From contig VGFA01000022.1 in the NCBI GenBank assembly GCA_016869025.1, forward strand, positions 1-48,206: DNA of 48,206 bases, in the 5' to 3' direction. Below the pieces are notes generated by a model. It was not told the DNA's origin. It searched no databases and worked only from the letters and a program-made list of their open reading frames with translations. Within the stretch, counting starts at the first letter, position 1. Each line of letters starts with the position of its first letter. Shown piece after piece: positions 1-9,054 of the stretch. The DNA comes from Armatimonadota bacterium (GTDB taxonomy: Bacteria > Sysuimicrobiota > Sysuimicrobiia > Sysuimicrobiales > Humicultoraceae). A program made the translations under genes and the position numbers.

Positions 1-120
1 ACTACCCTGATCCTAGGTGAAAAGCACGAGGTCGTCAAGGTTCTTGTTGACGACCCCGCCCCTACTGGCTGGAATACCCGCCGGAAGCCCGCTTCAGCCT
101 CTATCCGAACTTATGTCTGA
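1..120 (+). CDS. possible 3' end of a gene entering from the left
   Basis: Frame 1 is open from the window edge to a TGA at 118-120 (39 codons), while the other two forward frames are closed within about 20 bases. The reading includes ILGEKHEVVKVLVDDPAP, which looks protein-like but which I do not recognise. It would converge on the minus-strand gene ending at 141, with only 20 bp between the stops. No function is proposed. It could equally be chance coding in a short GC-rich stretch. Confidence 0.25.
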   Translation, partial: TTLILGEKHEVVKVLVDDPAPTGWNTRRKPASASIRTYV

Positions 121-140
121 ATCGTAGAGACAGGACCGGG

Positions 141-1304
141 TCACCATCCCAGCGCCCGGACCCAGTATACACCAGTCCCATTGACCGCGATGCCAGCGGC
201 CAGCAGGGCCAAGTCCACCGCCAGAGGGCCGCTGCGCAGGGCGCCAGCTAGCAGCACCAGCACCGGCACCCACCAGTCCAGACTATACCGGTACCCGTAC
301 TGCACCCAGCCCACCGAGAAGAAGAACAGCATCGGCACCAGCATGCTGAGGATCACGGCGGCCCAGGGGAGCCATGCCCTGCGGTCTGCCCGGGTGAACA
401 GCAACCGGACGACCACCGGGCTCGTGATCCAGAGCGCCATCCCGTGAGGCGAGGGCCGTAGGTACGGCGGGTCGGGAATCAGATCAGGCAGGCGCAGAAA
501 CATGGCGGCAAGGTGCTCGGGCACGTAGCGAACGTTGAAGAATCCCCACCGGGCCACGGCATCCGCGCTGGCCGAGGCCATTGACAGCAATCCGTATCCC
601 GACTGCAGGGGGTCTCCAAAGCGCAGCGCGTTGTAGGTCAGGTAGACCGCCATGCCCGCTGCACTGGCCAGCGCGAACGGCACCAGCGCCCGCAGCGTCC
701 GGTGGCGCAGCCAGAGGATCGCTGCCACGGCCGGCACAGCCGGCAGCACGCTCAGGCGGGTCAGCCACGCCGCAGCCAGCACCGCCCCCACCACCGCGGG
801 CCTGGCCCCACCGGCCATCTCCCAGACCAACACCGCCATTGCCAGGACCACCACCACCTGGGCGAAGAACCAAGTGGTGCCGATCGCCACAGCCGGCCAC
901 AGGACGCTGCCGAAGGAGAGGGCGGCGGCGCAGAACAGGCGCACCGCCAGTGGGAAACCCATGCGGCGCAGCGCGGCCACAAGCACGGCCGCGGCCGCCC
1001 CCGCCAGGACCTGCCCGACCCGGCCCTGGTCGGCACCCTCTCCCTGCAGCGCCACGACGGGCATCAGCAGGACGGCCGGTACCGGCGGAAACGGCGCGTA
1101 CACCCGGTCTCCGATGCGGATGACGTCGTGGTAGTGGGCCGGCAGTCCCCGGAGATCCACACGACCCTGCAGGAACGCCGATGCCATGTACACGTAGTGG
1201 CGGTACGCCGTGTTCGTACGGGGCGTCACCATGACGTAGATCACCAGCGCCACCGCGAAGACCACCGCCGGTTCGAGCAGGGACCGTCTCAAGGCACGAT
1301 CCAC
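141..1304 (-). CDS. multipass membrane protein, GT-C-like (tandem paralogue A)
   Basis: About 387 aa with roughly ten hydrophobic segments. An N-terminal block (HYVYMASAFLQGRVDL, then YAPFPPVPAVLLMP) matches the next gene upstream (HYVLLADAFLNGRLDL, then YVIPPPGPAILLLP), and the two stay alignable to the C-terminus (VQYGYRYSLDWW versus TQFGYRLATDFY), so they are tandem paralogues. The layout resembles GT-C polyprenol-phosphate-sugar transferases, but I see no diagnostic DE or DXD motif in the first loop, so the enzymatic role is inferred from family shape and from the glycosyltransferase neighbours. I start at GTG 1304, which overlaps the end of the upstream gene by 16 bp; a much longer open frame upstream is only the shadow of that gene. 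No strong SD lies next to the GTG. Confidence 0.6.
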   Translation of the reverse strand: MDRALRRSLLEPAVVFAVALVIYVMVTPRTNTAYRHYVYMASAFLQGRVDLRGLPAHYHDVIRIGDRVYAPFPPVPAVLLMPVVALQGEGADQGRVGQVLAGAAAAVLVAALRRMGFPLAVRLFCAAALSFGSVLWPAVAIGTTWFFAQVVVVLAMAVLVWEMAGGARPAVVGAVLAAAWLTRLSVLPAVPAVAAILWLRHRTLRALVPFALASAAGMAVYLTYNALRFGDPLQSGYGLLSMASASADAVARWGFFNVRYVPEHLAAMFLRLPDLIPDPPYLRPSPHGMALWITSPVVVRLLFTRADRRAWLPWAAVILSMLVPMLFFFSVGWVQYGYRYSLDWWVPVLVLLAGALRSGPLAVDLALLAAGIAVNGTGVYWVRALGW

Positions 1305-2473
1305 CCAAGACGCCAGAAGACTACCCCCCAAGCGTTCACAATAACGCCGGCCACCATCAGGGCCTTTGCCAGCAACGACGGCCGTCCGCGCATGCCCCAG
1401 ATGGTCAGCACGAACAACAACGGGTAGAAGTCCGTGGCCAGGCGGTAGCCGAACTGGGTGGTGCCGGTTGCCCCAAACGACATCACAACCATGCTCACCA
1501 GAAGGATCGAGACCCAGGCGGCCAGTGCCTCCGCGCGCAGTGGCGCGCGCAGGGCATAGACGAACGCGGGGGTCGTCACCCAGATCGCGAGCCCGGTCCA
1601 GGGCACGAGCGCGAACGGAGGGTGCGGCACGAGCACCGGCCGGTCGAGAAACATGATGTGCAGGTGCCTGGGAATGTAAGAGATGTGGAACAGCCCGCGT
1701 GAGAACCACGGCTCGTCGAGGATCCCAGGTCGCACGGCATTGGCCACGTCGGCGACGGTGCCGAACCGCAGGTAGTTGTAGGCGCTGTTGAGCAGCACCG
1801 CGGCCGCGATCGGACCGGCCAGTCGGATCAGGTAGCTCAGGTCAACCCGCCGCCAGCCCCCGAGGCCGCCCGGCCACCAGGCGGCACGCGTGGCTGCCAG
1901 GAAGAACGGCAGCGTGAGCACGGTCGGCAGGTGCGACAGGTAGGCCACCGCGATTCCGGCACCGATGATTGTCGGCCGCCGCGCACCGAACGTCTCCACC
2001 AGCGACAAACTCAGTCCTGCCACAGCCACGACGTGCGCGAAGTACCACGTGCTGCCCACGGCGCTCAGGAACCAGATGATCGTGCCGAAGGCGCCCATCG
2101 CTCCGAACCAGAGATAGTCGCGCGGCTTCGGGGTCAGGCGGGACGCCAGCAGCACCATCAGCCCTGCGGCGAACGCGCCCGTCAACCAACTGGCCAGCGA
2201 CTGACTTGCCCTCAGCCCCCAGACGGCCACATACGGCAGCAGCAGAATCGCCGGGCCCGGCGGCGGTATGACATAGAACCGGCCGTCGTATTGCGTCATC
2301 TCGAGGTAGCGCGGAGGGCGATCGAGGTCGAGGCGGCCGTTCAGAAAGGCGTCCGCCAGCAGCACGTAATGATTGAAGGGCGTCTGGCCGCCGTAAGAGA
2401 GCGCGTAGACCGAGAACGCCAGCACCGCCATCGCCACCGCCCAGAACGCCGGGTGCCGGAGGAGTGTCCTCAT
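1289..2473 (-). CDS. multipass membrane protein, GT-C-like (tandem paralogue B)
   Basis: About 394 aa from ATG 2473. It begins MRTLLRHPAFWAVAMAVLAF, so a membrane segment starts almost at once. A start 12 codons upstream (2509) is possible, but it would add only a polar tail and run into the divergent gene. The protein is a close relative of the next gene downstream in membrane layout and in the conserved HYV..A.AFL.GR.DL and PP.PA.LL.P blocks. It overlaps that gene by 16 bp, so the pair is probably co-transcribed and translationally coupled. The likely role is transfer of sugar from a polyprenyl phosphate to an envelope acceptor, by analogy to GT-C proteins; this is inference. It is divergent from the mannosyltransferase gene at 2529, with a 55-bp gap that must hold both promoters. 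Confidence 0.6.
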   Translation of the reverse strand: MRTLLRHPAFWAVAMAVLAFSVYALSYGGQTPFNHYVLLADAFLNGRLDLDRPPRYLEMTQYDGRFYVIPPPGPAILLLPYVAVWGLRASQSLASWLTGAFAAGLMVLLASRLTPKPRDYLWFGAMGAFGTIIWFLSAVGSTWYFAHVVAVAGLSLSLVETFGARRPTIIGAGIAVAYLSHLPTVLTLPFFLAATRAAWWPGGLGGWRRVDLSYLIRLAGPIAAAVLLNSAYNYLRFGTVADVANAVRPGILDEPWFSRGLFHISYIPRHLHIMFLDRPVLVPHPPFALVPWTGLAIWVTTPAFVYALRAPLRAEALAAWVSILLVSMVVMSFGATGTTQFGYRLATDFYPLLFVLTIWGMRGRPSLLAKALMVAGVIVNAWGVVFWRLGWIVP

Positions 2474-2528
2474 CGGCAATGGGTTTGCGATGCGGGGATT
2501 AGAGCCCATTGTGTGGAATCACTCTTCG

Positions 2529-3818
2529 ATGACCGCTGACAATCCTCCCCCCGCCCCCGCCGCCGTAACGCACGCCGACCGGGACTACCGGCGCTGGTGG
2601 AACCTGGCGGCGGCTGCGCTGCTGCTTCGCTTCCTCATCATGCCCTACGGCGGCTTCCCGGTGGACATCGGAACGTTCAGGGCATGGGCGGTTGGCCTGG
2701 CCGAGAAGGGCCCTGCCGCGTTCTACGGCGCGGGGTTCGCCGACTACCTCCCGGGATACCTCTACGTGCTCTGGGTAATCGGGGAGATAAACCAGGTCGT
2801 CCGGCTCAGCGACCAGGCCTTCGTGTTCGCCCTCAAGCTGCCCGCGGCAGTATGCGATGTCGCCGCGGCCTGGGTTGTCTTCGCCCTCACGCGGAGGATG
2901 GGTTCGGGCTGGGCCCTGACCCTCTCGGCTTCGTACCTGTTCAATCCGGGGATCGTCTTCAACAGCGCATACTGGGGGCAGGCCGACGCGGTCGGAGCCC
3001 TGTTAGCCCTCTCCGGCGTCGCGCTGCTGGGCGCCGCGTCGCCGCTGCTCCCGGCGGCACTGCTCACGATCGGGGCGTTGATCAAGCCCCAGACCGCTCC
3101 GGTGGCGATCCCGGCCGGCCTCTACCTGGTGCGGATGCTCGCGCGTCCGGTCCACGGCCCTCCCCGCTGGGATCTGCTGATGGGCGCGGCCGCCGTAGCC
3201 GCGGCTGCTCTGGTGCTCATCGTCCTGCCCTTCGGCCTGAGCCCGCTCGGTCTGATCGGCGTCCTGCGAGTCTCGCTCGGCGTCTATCCCTACAGCAGCG
3301 TCGTCGCCTTCAACTTCTGGGGGGCGGCTCAGGGATTCTGGGTCGGAGACGGTGTACAGTGGCTGGGGATCCCGCTGTACCTGCTTGGAGCAACCGCTGC
3401 GACCGCCGCCCTGGTGGTTGTTGCGGTTGGAGCCCTGCGCCGCCCGACGCTTCGTGGGACGGTGCTGGCCTGCTCGGTGGCGCTGCTGGCGACCTTCGTG
3501 CTCCCGACCAGGATACACGAGCGCTACCTGCTCCCGGCCATCCCGTTCTTCGCGGCGGCCGCGGCGGCCGACCGGCGGATGCTCGGGGTCTACGCGGCTC
3601 TCTCGGTGGTGTTCGCGCTCAACCTGCTCTTCGCGTACACGCGCCCGTACGTCCAGACCTTCGCGCTGCCGGCCTGGCTGGAATCCACGGTATTCTCACC
3701 CATCGGTACCCGCGCGCTCAGCGTGGCCGCGGTCCTGGCCTTTCTGGTCGCGCTGTGGGTCCTCTTCACTCCGGCCCGCGGGCCGATCAGCGAAGAACAC
3801 CGCGGCGTCAAGGACTAG
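2529..3818 (+). CDS. Gpi18-like mannosyltransferase (GT-C family)
   Basis: 429 aa from ATG 2529, which gives a short polar head (MTADNPPPAPAAV) and then about ten membrane segments. Diagnostic of the bacterial Gpi18-like/GT87-type group are an acidic residue early in the first loop (GGFPVDIGTFRAWA) and the block FNPGIVFNSAYWGQADAVG. Members of the group are thought to transfer mannose or another hexose from a polyprenyl-phosphate donor to an envelope acceptor on the outer face of the membrane. The stop codon lies in a CTAG shared with the stop of the convergent Uma2 gene (4-bp overlap), so no terminator separates them. An in-frame start 13 codons upstream exists but gives an odd N-terminus. 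Confidence 0.75.
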   Translation: MTADNPPPAPAAVTHADRDYRRWWNLAAAALLLRFLIMPYGGFPVDIGTFRAWAVGLAEKGPAAFYGAGFADYLPGYLYVLWVIGEINQVVRLSDQAFVFALKLPAAVCDVAAAWVVFALTRRMGSGWALTLSASYLFNPGIVFNSAYWGQADAVGALLALSGVALLGAASPLLPAALLTIGALIKPQTAPVAIPAGLYLVRMLARPVHGPPRWDLLMGAAAVAAAALVLIVLPFGLSPLGLIGVLRVSLGVYPYSSVVAFNFWGAAQGFWVGDGVQWLGIPLYLLGATAATAALVVVAVGALRRPTLRGTVLACSVALLATFVLPTRIHERYLLPAIPFFAAAAAADRRMLGVYAALSVVFALNLLFAYTRPYVQTFALPAWLESTVFSPIGTRALSVAAVLAFLVALWVLFTPARGPISEEHRGVKD

Positions 3819-4378
3819 GGCAGGAGATCCGCAACCGCGATCGTGTGATCTGGGCGCGCGAGCGGCGCAACCTGCTCGGCGACGCCCAGCCGCAGGGTGG
3901 CGCGGTATTCGCCGCGCCCCTCGCCGATCGGTGCAGGATCCCGCAGGATCTCAAGCGTTCGGTCAACAAGGTTGAGCACCCAGTACTCCGGGATTCCTGC
4001 ATCGGCATACAACTGCGCCTTGCGCGTCCGGTCGAACTCCAGCGTCGTCCCGGCAACCTCGGCGACCAGCACCGCCGTCGTGGGATGCTGGTCGCGGTAT
4101 TCCCTGGGATCTCCTGGAACAACCGCGACATCGGGTTCAGGCTCAGAGAACACGCCCACCGCCAGGGGAAGCTGCGCGCGCACCACGTAGCCCGCGGGGA
4201 AAGCGGTCCGCAGAGCATCGAGCAGGAGCGTCACCGCCGTCGCATGCCCGGGTCCCTGGGGCGCCATTTCGACGATCTCTCCCTCAATGAGCTGCACCCG
4301 GTCGTCGGGGCCCAGCGCGCCGAGGGCTACAAGCCGGTCGTACTCCTTCCGCGCCCACCGCTTGAGTTGCACGCTCAC
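3815..4378 (-). CDS. Uma2-family (DUF820) PD-(D/E)XK nuclease-fold protein
   Basis: 187 aa. Family signatures are RVQLIEGEIVEMAP near the N-terminus, EPEPDVAVV, LVAEVAGTTLEFDRTRK and AGIPEYWVLNLVDRTLEI, which together form the restriction-endonuclease-like core with acidic residues and a Lys. The domain is common and often multi-copy in high-GC, cyanobacterial and Chloroflexota-type genomes; its function is poorly defined, with mobile-element or defence roles proposed. I prefer GTG 4378 because AGGTGG lies 4-5 nt upstream; GTG 4387 is the alternative and would destroy that spacing. The core Ser-rich stretch is VAGTT rather than the more usual VSSPST, so activity is uncertain. It converges on the Gpi18-like gene with overlapping stops. 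Confidence 0.8.
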   Translation of the reverse strand: MSVQLKRWARKEYDRLVALGALGPDDRVQLIEGEIVEMAPQGPGHATAVTLLLDALRTAFPAGYVVRAQLPLAVGVFSEPEPDVAVVPGDPREYRDQHPTTAVLVAEVAGTTLEFDRTRKAQLYADAGIPEYWVLNLVDRTLEILRDPAPIGEGRGEYRATLRLGVAEQVAPLARPDHTIAVADLLP

Positions 4379-4396
4379 GGTTCCCACCTCGGCCCA

Positions 4397-4405
4397 ATCA
4401 TACCA
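4397..4405 (-). promoter_or_regulatory. extended -10 promoter of the Uma2 gene
   Basis: On the minus strand the sequence reads TGG followed by TATGAT, a consensus-like extended -10 (TGnTATGAT) about 18 bp before GTG 4378. No good -35 hexamer lies 16-18 bp further upstream. It separates Uma2 from the PMT gene, which ends at 4432. Confidence 0.45.
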
Positions 4406-4431
4406 TCGGACAGACCCACGGAGCTTTCAGC

Positions 4432-5751
4432 CTATATCCACGACCCGAACCACATCAATCGCATCATCCGTTCGTTGGTCATCGGCACAGCCGACAGCAC
4501 GGGATAGTACGCCACGAACCACCCAACCGCCAGGGCGACGAACAGCCACACGACGACCCCTCCCACCCTGGCACGCACGCGCGCCATCACCGCGGCCAGG
4601 CCCATGATCAGGAACGGCAGCGACGGCATGAAGTGATAGAGGAACAGCGCCCGGCTGATGAAGGCGTACTGCAGATAAGAGATCGCAAAACCGGCCAGCA
4701 GGAAGGTCTCGGGCATCGCGCGGGTGCGCACGGCGCGCCAGGCGACCAGGCAGAACGCCGGAAGGCTCGCCCACCAGACGATCGGGTTTCCGATGGCCAG
4801 GATACCGCGCTGGATCTGCGGCGCGGCCTCGTAGTACTCGTACCAGATCGGCCGGATCAGCACCGGCCAGGACCACCAGTTCGACTGGTAGGGATGGGGC
4901 TCGGTGAGACTCGCGTGGAACTCGTACATGGAGACCTGATGCGCGACCCACTCGCGGACGCTGTGACCCAGCATGAAGTACGGGATGTAGGTCACCAGGT
5001 AGACCGCCACCGGCACAAGGACGAACGCGGCGGCGATGTGGCGGATGTCCCCGCGCGGCAGCGCGATCCTGCCCCACCCGCGGAGCAGCGCCAGCGTCAC
5101 CGGGATCGTCGAGAGGGGCACGACCGTGGTCCACTTGGTGGCGATCGCGCAGCCCGCGGCCGCGCCGGCAAGATAGAGCCAGCGTACCTCACCGCCTGAG
5201 GGCTCCTCCGGACGGTCCAGGCGGCCCCGCAGATACCGCCAGAACGCGGCATACGAGCCGAACAGGAACAGGGTCAGGAAGATGTCGGGCTTTGCGATCC
5301 GGCTCTCGACAAAGATGAGGCCGTCGGTGGCGACAAGCAGCGCGCTGAAGGCGGCGATGAACCGGTCCCTGAACAGTATGGCGGCGAGGGCGTAGATCAC
5401 AGCCACCAGGAGCGTGCCGGCGACCGCGCTGGCCACACGCCAGCCGACTGCGCGATCTCCGGCCAGCCGGATTCCCCCGGCGATGATCAGCTTCGACAGC
5501 GGCGGGTGGGTGCGCTCCTCGGTGACCTCAGCACCGGAGAGGATCTGCTGCGCTGCCTTCGCATAGTAGATCTCGTCGAAGATCATGTGCGCAGGCGTCT
5601 CAAGGCGCGGCAGGCGTACAAGGGCCGCGAAAAGGACAATCCCAAGCAACAGCCACAGGGCCGCGCGCCTGGACTCCGCCGGACCAGGGGCTGTGCCGGA
5701 CGCCGGAGCGCCGGCAGGAGCTGGCCCGGGGATCTCAGCGGGAAGGGCCAT
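4432..5751 (-). CDS. PMT-type protein O-mannosyltransferase (GT39)
   Basis: 439 aa. After a Pro/Ala-rich head of about 35 residues come a first membrane segment and the PMT signature: FDEIYYAKAAQQ (the catalytic Asp-Glu pair in the first external loop), then THPPLSKLIIAGG and ESRIAKPDIFLTLF. A C-terminal four-helix PMT region follows. Enzymes of this family move mannose from polyprenyl-phosphate-mannose onto Ser/Thr of exported proteins at the outer face of the membrane. The donor could come from the polyprenol-phosphate transferase encoded at 10025-11119. The ATG overlaps the transglutaminase stop by 17 bp and has a GAGG/AAGGGG SD, so it is translationally coupled to that cassette. Plausible acceptors are the pilins and surface proteins encoded later in the window (inference). 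Confidence 0.85.
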   Translation of the reverse strand: MALPAEIPGPAPAGAPASGTAPGPAESRRAALWLLLGIVLFAALVRLPRLETPAHMIFDEIYYAKAAQQILSGAEVTEERTHPPLSKLIIAGGIRLAGDRAVGWRVASAVAGTLLVAVIYALAAILFRDRFIAAFSALLVATDGLIFVESRIAKPDIFLTLFLFGSYAAFWRYLRGRLDRPEEPSGGEVRWLYLAGAAAGCAIATKWTTVVPLSTIPVTLALLRGWGRIALPRGDIRHIAAAFVLVPVAVYLVTYIPYFMLGHSVREWVAHQVSMYEFHASLTEPHPYQSNWWSWPVLIRPIWYEYYEAAPQIQRGILAIGNPIVWWASLPAFCLVAWRAVRTRAMPETFLLAGFAISYLQYAFISRALFLYHFMPSLPFLIMGLAAVMARVRARVGGVVVWLFVALAVGWFVAYYPVLSAVPMTNERMMRLMWFGSWI

Positions 5752-7942
5752 GCCCCTTCCTCAGGCGGGCGCCGAGCGCGTCCAGGTGGCGCCGGGCTTC
5801 TGCCAGCACCTCTGCGCCCGGCTCCTCCTGGCCGTAGACGGACGCCTCGACCAGGGCCGAGAGCCGGGCGACCTCAGGCATCGGACCCGAGGCCTCAACC
5901 CGCTGCCGGAACTCTTCCACGGTCTCCGAGGGCGCGCGGCGCCATCCCCGTCGGGCGAGCATCGCGCACATCCGGCGGTAGATCTCGCCGAGGCCCCCGC
6001 CGGGCATCTCGGAGGCCTGCCTCGATCCCACAATCAGCCGCGTTCCTGCCACCGCCAGCACCCCTGCCAGCGCGATCCCGGCCCACAGCGCGCCCTGCGC
6101 CAGGACGGATGCCGCCTCCAGCACGCGCGCCGCGGCCGGCGAACGGGCAGCCAGCGCCTGGAGCCGCGCGCGCAGCAACTCGGCCACATCCTGCCAGACC
6201 CAGCGCCGCAGCGCCGGCGCACCCAGGGTGGCCGTATCCGGGAACCCCGGCGTCGGCTCGAACTCCACCCATCCCACCCCGGGGAAGAACACCTCCACCC
6301 AGGCATGGGCATCGCTGTTGCGGACCTCGTACAGCCCGGTAAGCGGGTTGAGCGTCCCTGGCGCGTATCCGGTTACCAGCCGGGCCGGGATCTCCGCTGC
6401 CCGCAGCAGCACGACCATCGCGCTCGCAAACTGCTCGCAGTAGCCCCGCCGCTCCTCGAACAGGAAGTAGTCCACCGCGTCGCCGGGTCGCCGCTGTGGG
6501 GGGATGGTCAGATCGTACCGGTACTCGGCCCACAGGTGGCGGTTCACGGAGGCGACCCGGTCGTAGGCCGTGGGCTGATCGGCAACGAGCCGCAGAGCCA
6601 GGTCGCGCACCCGTCCCGGGATCTGCGGCAGTGCCAGGTAGCGCGCCCGTAGGTCCGCGGGTATCTCGCCCTGGGCACCGCGCAGACGCCCGGGGTCTGG
6701 GATCAGCGCGCGCGATACCACTGAGTACACCGTGCCGGGCGGGAGCGTGGACGACAACCTGATCGCGCCGTACCGGTCGAGGTAGACCCGGGCAGTGGAC
6801 AGGTAGAGGCTCTCCGCCACCGGCGCGGCGAAGACCACGTTGGGCTGCTCCGCCTCAATGAAGAACGACTGTGTGACCCGGATTGGCCGCACGCCGTAGC
6901 GAAGGATCTCATCCTGCCTGTGGGCCAGGCTGATCGGCGGGAACCTGCCCTCGGCCTCATATACACGGTTGTCGCTGATCTTCCAACCGGAGCCGGTGTA
7001 CGTGTCGAATACCAGCGCCCGCCAGTTGAACTGATGGGTGGACCGCACGCGCATGACCACGGTCTCGTCAAGCCGGCCGCGCATGCGCAGGTCCACCGTT
7101 GTGCCGAAGCCAAAGTACCCGCGCGGGTTCCACAGGCTCTGCGACGCGCCGTCATCGCCCCCGCCCGGGTAGGCCGGGTTGAAGATCCGGCCGGCGAAGA
7201 AATCCAGCAGCAGGCGCTGGGGCGAGAACGGCAGCGTGACCAGACGTACGCCTTCGTAGCGCGGGGTGAGCGTGAAGACCACACCGGCCACCAGCAGCAC
7301 CATGATCAGAAGGTGGTTCGCCGCCGGCATCATGCCCTGGAGTCGCGGACCGGCAGCCGGACCCGAAATCCCGCGCGTCGGCCAGCCCGCCGCGGCCCCG
7401 GTAGCGATGCCGGGGGCTCTGCCCGGGGGTACAGCGGCCTCCACAGCGGCCTGCCAGGAGTTGTGCACCAGCACATGGACCGCAGCCAGGGCATACGGCA
7501 CAAGGTAGAGCAGGTAGGTCATGTCCCGGCCGAACGCCGCGGCCACCGCCATCAGGATCACCGACGAGAGCAGGCTGAACAGCAGATCGCGCCTCGCCGG
7601 CACATCGAACGAGTGTAGCGTCTGCAGCCAGAGCAGAAGCACGGTGAGCGGCACGCTCGTGTGGAAGGGGTTGGAATAGACGTCGCGCAGGAACTGCCAG
7701 CCCACCTGCAGGCACAGCGCGGCCAGAATCAGCTTGACCCACCAGTTGCGCTTCCCGCGGCGCCAGTAGGAGAACATGAACCCGGCGGCGACCAGGGTCG
7801 GGACTATCAGACGGTGCTCCAGGAAGTCGTCGTGGGCGGTCACCGCCATGATGCTGACGACCACCGAGGCCAGGGTCCACAACCGGAGCGGCACCGAGTG
7901 CTCCGGCGCACCGGTGGCCACGAGGCGGCGCCAACCTACCAC
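5735..7942 (-). CDS. membrane-anchored transglutaminase-like protein (DUF3488-TGc-DUF4129)
   Basis: 735 aa from GTG 7942, with GGAGGA about 15 nt upstream; GTG 7921 is an alternative. Residues 1-230 are membrane segments of the DUF3488/TgpA type. The transglutaminase core has Cys501 (RGYCEQFASA), His545 (NSDAHAWVEV) and an acidic residue, Glu561, in VEFEPTPG, where many relatives have Asp. A late membrane helix precedes a cytoplasmic DUF4129-like tail. The family is TgpA-like: a membrane transglutaminase or protease-like enzyme acting at the outer face, of unknown substrate in most species. It overlaps DUF58 by 7 bp and PMT by 17 bp, and the MoxR-DUF58-TGc order is the classic cassette in which a MoxR ATPase acts as chaperone or assembly factor. 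Regulation is probably by translational coupling along the operon. Confidence 0.88.
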   Translation of the reverse strand: MVGWRRLVATGAPEHSVPLRLWTLASVVVSIMAVTAHDDFLEHRLIVPTLVAAGFMFSYWRRGKRNWWVKLILAALCLQVGWQFLRDVYSNPFHTSVPLTVLLLWLQTLHSFDVPARRDLLFSLLSSVILMAVAAAFGRDMTYLLYLVPYALAAVHVLVHNSWQAAVEAAVPPGRAPGIATGAAAGWPTRGISGPAAGPRLQGMMPAANHLLIMVLLVAGVVFTLTPRYEGVRLVTLPFSPQRLLLDFFAGRIFNPAYPGGGDDGASQSLWNPRGYFGFGTTVDLRMRGRLDETVVMRVRSTHQFNWRALVFDTYTGSGWKISDNRVYEAEGRFPPISLAHRQDEILRYGVRPIRVTQSFFIEAEQPNVVFAAPVAESLYLSTARVYLDRYGAIRLSSTLPPGTVYSVVSRALIPDPGRLRGAQGEIPADLRARYLALPQIPGRVRDLALRLVADQPTAYDRVASVNRHLWAEYRYDLTIPPQRRPGDAVDYFLFEERRGYCEQFASAMVVLLRAAEIPARLVTGYAPGTLNPLTGLYEVRNSDAHAWVEVFFPGVGWVEFEPTPGFPDTATLGAPALRRWVWQDVAELLRARLQALAARSPAAARVLEAASVLAQGALWAGIALAGVLAVAGTRLIVGSRQASEMPGGGLGEIYRRMCAMLARRGWRRAPSETVEEFRQRVEASGPMPEVARLSALVEASVYGQEEPGAEVLAEARRHLDALGARLRKGHGPSR

Positions 7943-9054
7943 GCCTGCACCGTCCCATCCTCCATGTAGACGAGGCCTGATGCGGTTCCGACTCCGGCAG
8001 AGGCGCCGGCCACCCGGACCGCGGGGAGTACCGGCGTCACGCCCTCGGGCCACGATCCGCCGGCAGGCCGCGATCCGCCGGGCCACGATTCGCCGAGCCA
8101 CGCCTCGCTCCCGGTGTTCGCTGCCACCACTATCAGGTGGCGGCCGGACGCGGCCAGTTTCGGGAGCACTTCTGCTACCGGCGGCGAGCAGGGAGTCACG
8201 CCGGCCAGCCAGTCCATGGCCGGCTCGCGGCCGCGGTGCTGGACTACCCCCTCCTCCCATCCGGTCAGCACAACGTCCGCTTCGCGGTCGAGCGCCGCCT
8301 GGAACAGCGAAGCCGCGGCGCGCACGACGGCATCCAGTTGCTCAGGACTCTGCCGGCTATCGAGGTCAACGACGATCGCGGCGCCAGGCGTGACCGGCCG
8401 CTCGAACTCACGCACAACCAGGGCCCCGCGCCGTGCCGAGGATCTCCAGTGGATGTGGGCAGGATTGTCACCCCACCTGTAGTCCCGTACGCCGTAGAGG
8501 TCCTCGGCCTGCCGCGTACGAGCGCCCGAGGACCCGCCTTCCAGCACCGGGATCAGGTGTGCCATCACCCCTGAGGGCACCGGTCGGGTCCGCGGCCAGA
8601 TCGTGACCCCTCCGTTTGCCGGGAACTTGCGGCTCGCCGCGAACAGGCCCAGCGGCCCCCGGGACGCCACCGTCACCGGCTCGAGCGCAAACCGGCCGCG
8701 GACGGGCGGCACAACGGTCAGGCTGATCGTGGCCCGGACGCCGGGGACCGCGTGCGGCACCAGAGCCCGCGCCCGGGCGCCCGACCATCCACACTCAACA
8801 ACGAAGAACCGGCCCCCCCGGGGGGATTCCAGCGTGATCTCAACCGGCAGGGGAACGCCCTCCACCCCTCGGGCCGGCGCCTGCTGCTCCACGCGCAGCC
8901 GGCGCAGCGGCACGTGCGCCGTGGCCGCGCCTACGAAGAGCAGCGAGACCAGCAGCGCGTCGAGAACGAAGAGCAGCCCGGAGGCCAGGTTGGTCGCGAG
9001 CAGAAAGACCGCGCCCGCAAGCAGCAGCGCGGAGGTGCCCTCACGCGTTGGCAC
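7936..9054 (-). CDS. DUF58 domain protein
   Basis: 372 aa from GTG 9054, with GAGG six nt upstream. Two membrane helices lie within residues 8-45, followed by a beta-rich region and the DUF58 hallmark at about 191-218 (DYRWGDNPAHIHWRSSARRG then VVREFE). This is a VWA-like fold protein that pairs with MoxR ATPases; the exact function is not established. The start overlaps the moxR stop by 14 bp and its stop overlaps the transglutaminase start by 7 bp. A Pro/Gly-rich low-complexity stretch around residues 320-350 (repeats of the type WPGGSRPAGGS) is unusual for the family and looks like a local triplet-phase expansion. Confidence 0.88.
   Translation of the reverse strand: MPTREGTSALLLAGAVFLLATNLASGLLFVLDALLVSLLFVGAATAHVPLRRLRVEQQAPARGVEGVPLPVEITLESPRGGRFFVVECGWSGARARALVPHAVPGVRATISLTVVPPVRGRFALEPVTVASRGPLGLFAASRKFPANGGVTIWPRTRPVPSGVMAHLIPVLEGGSSGARTRQAEDLYGVRDYRWGDNPAHIHWRSSARRGALVVREFERPVTPGAAIVVDLDSRQSPEQLDAVVRAAASLFQAALDREADVVLTGWEEGVVQHRGREPAMDWLAGVTPCSPPVAEVLPKLAASGRHLIVVAANTGSEAWLGESWPGGSRPAGGSWPEGVTPVLPAVRVAGASAGVGTASGLVYMEDGTVQAW

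Noticed and set aside
2597-4507. 636-codon open frame on the plus strand across the Gpi18-like and Uma2 genes
   Set aside because: It is out of frame with a clear family member, rich in Arg/Gly/Pro, and crosses a convergent gene; a GC-rich shadow frame.
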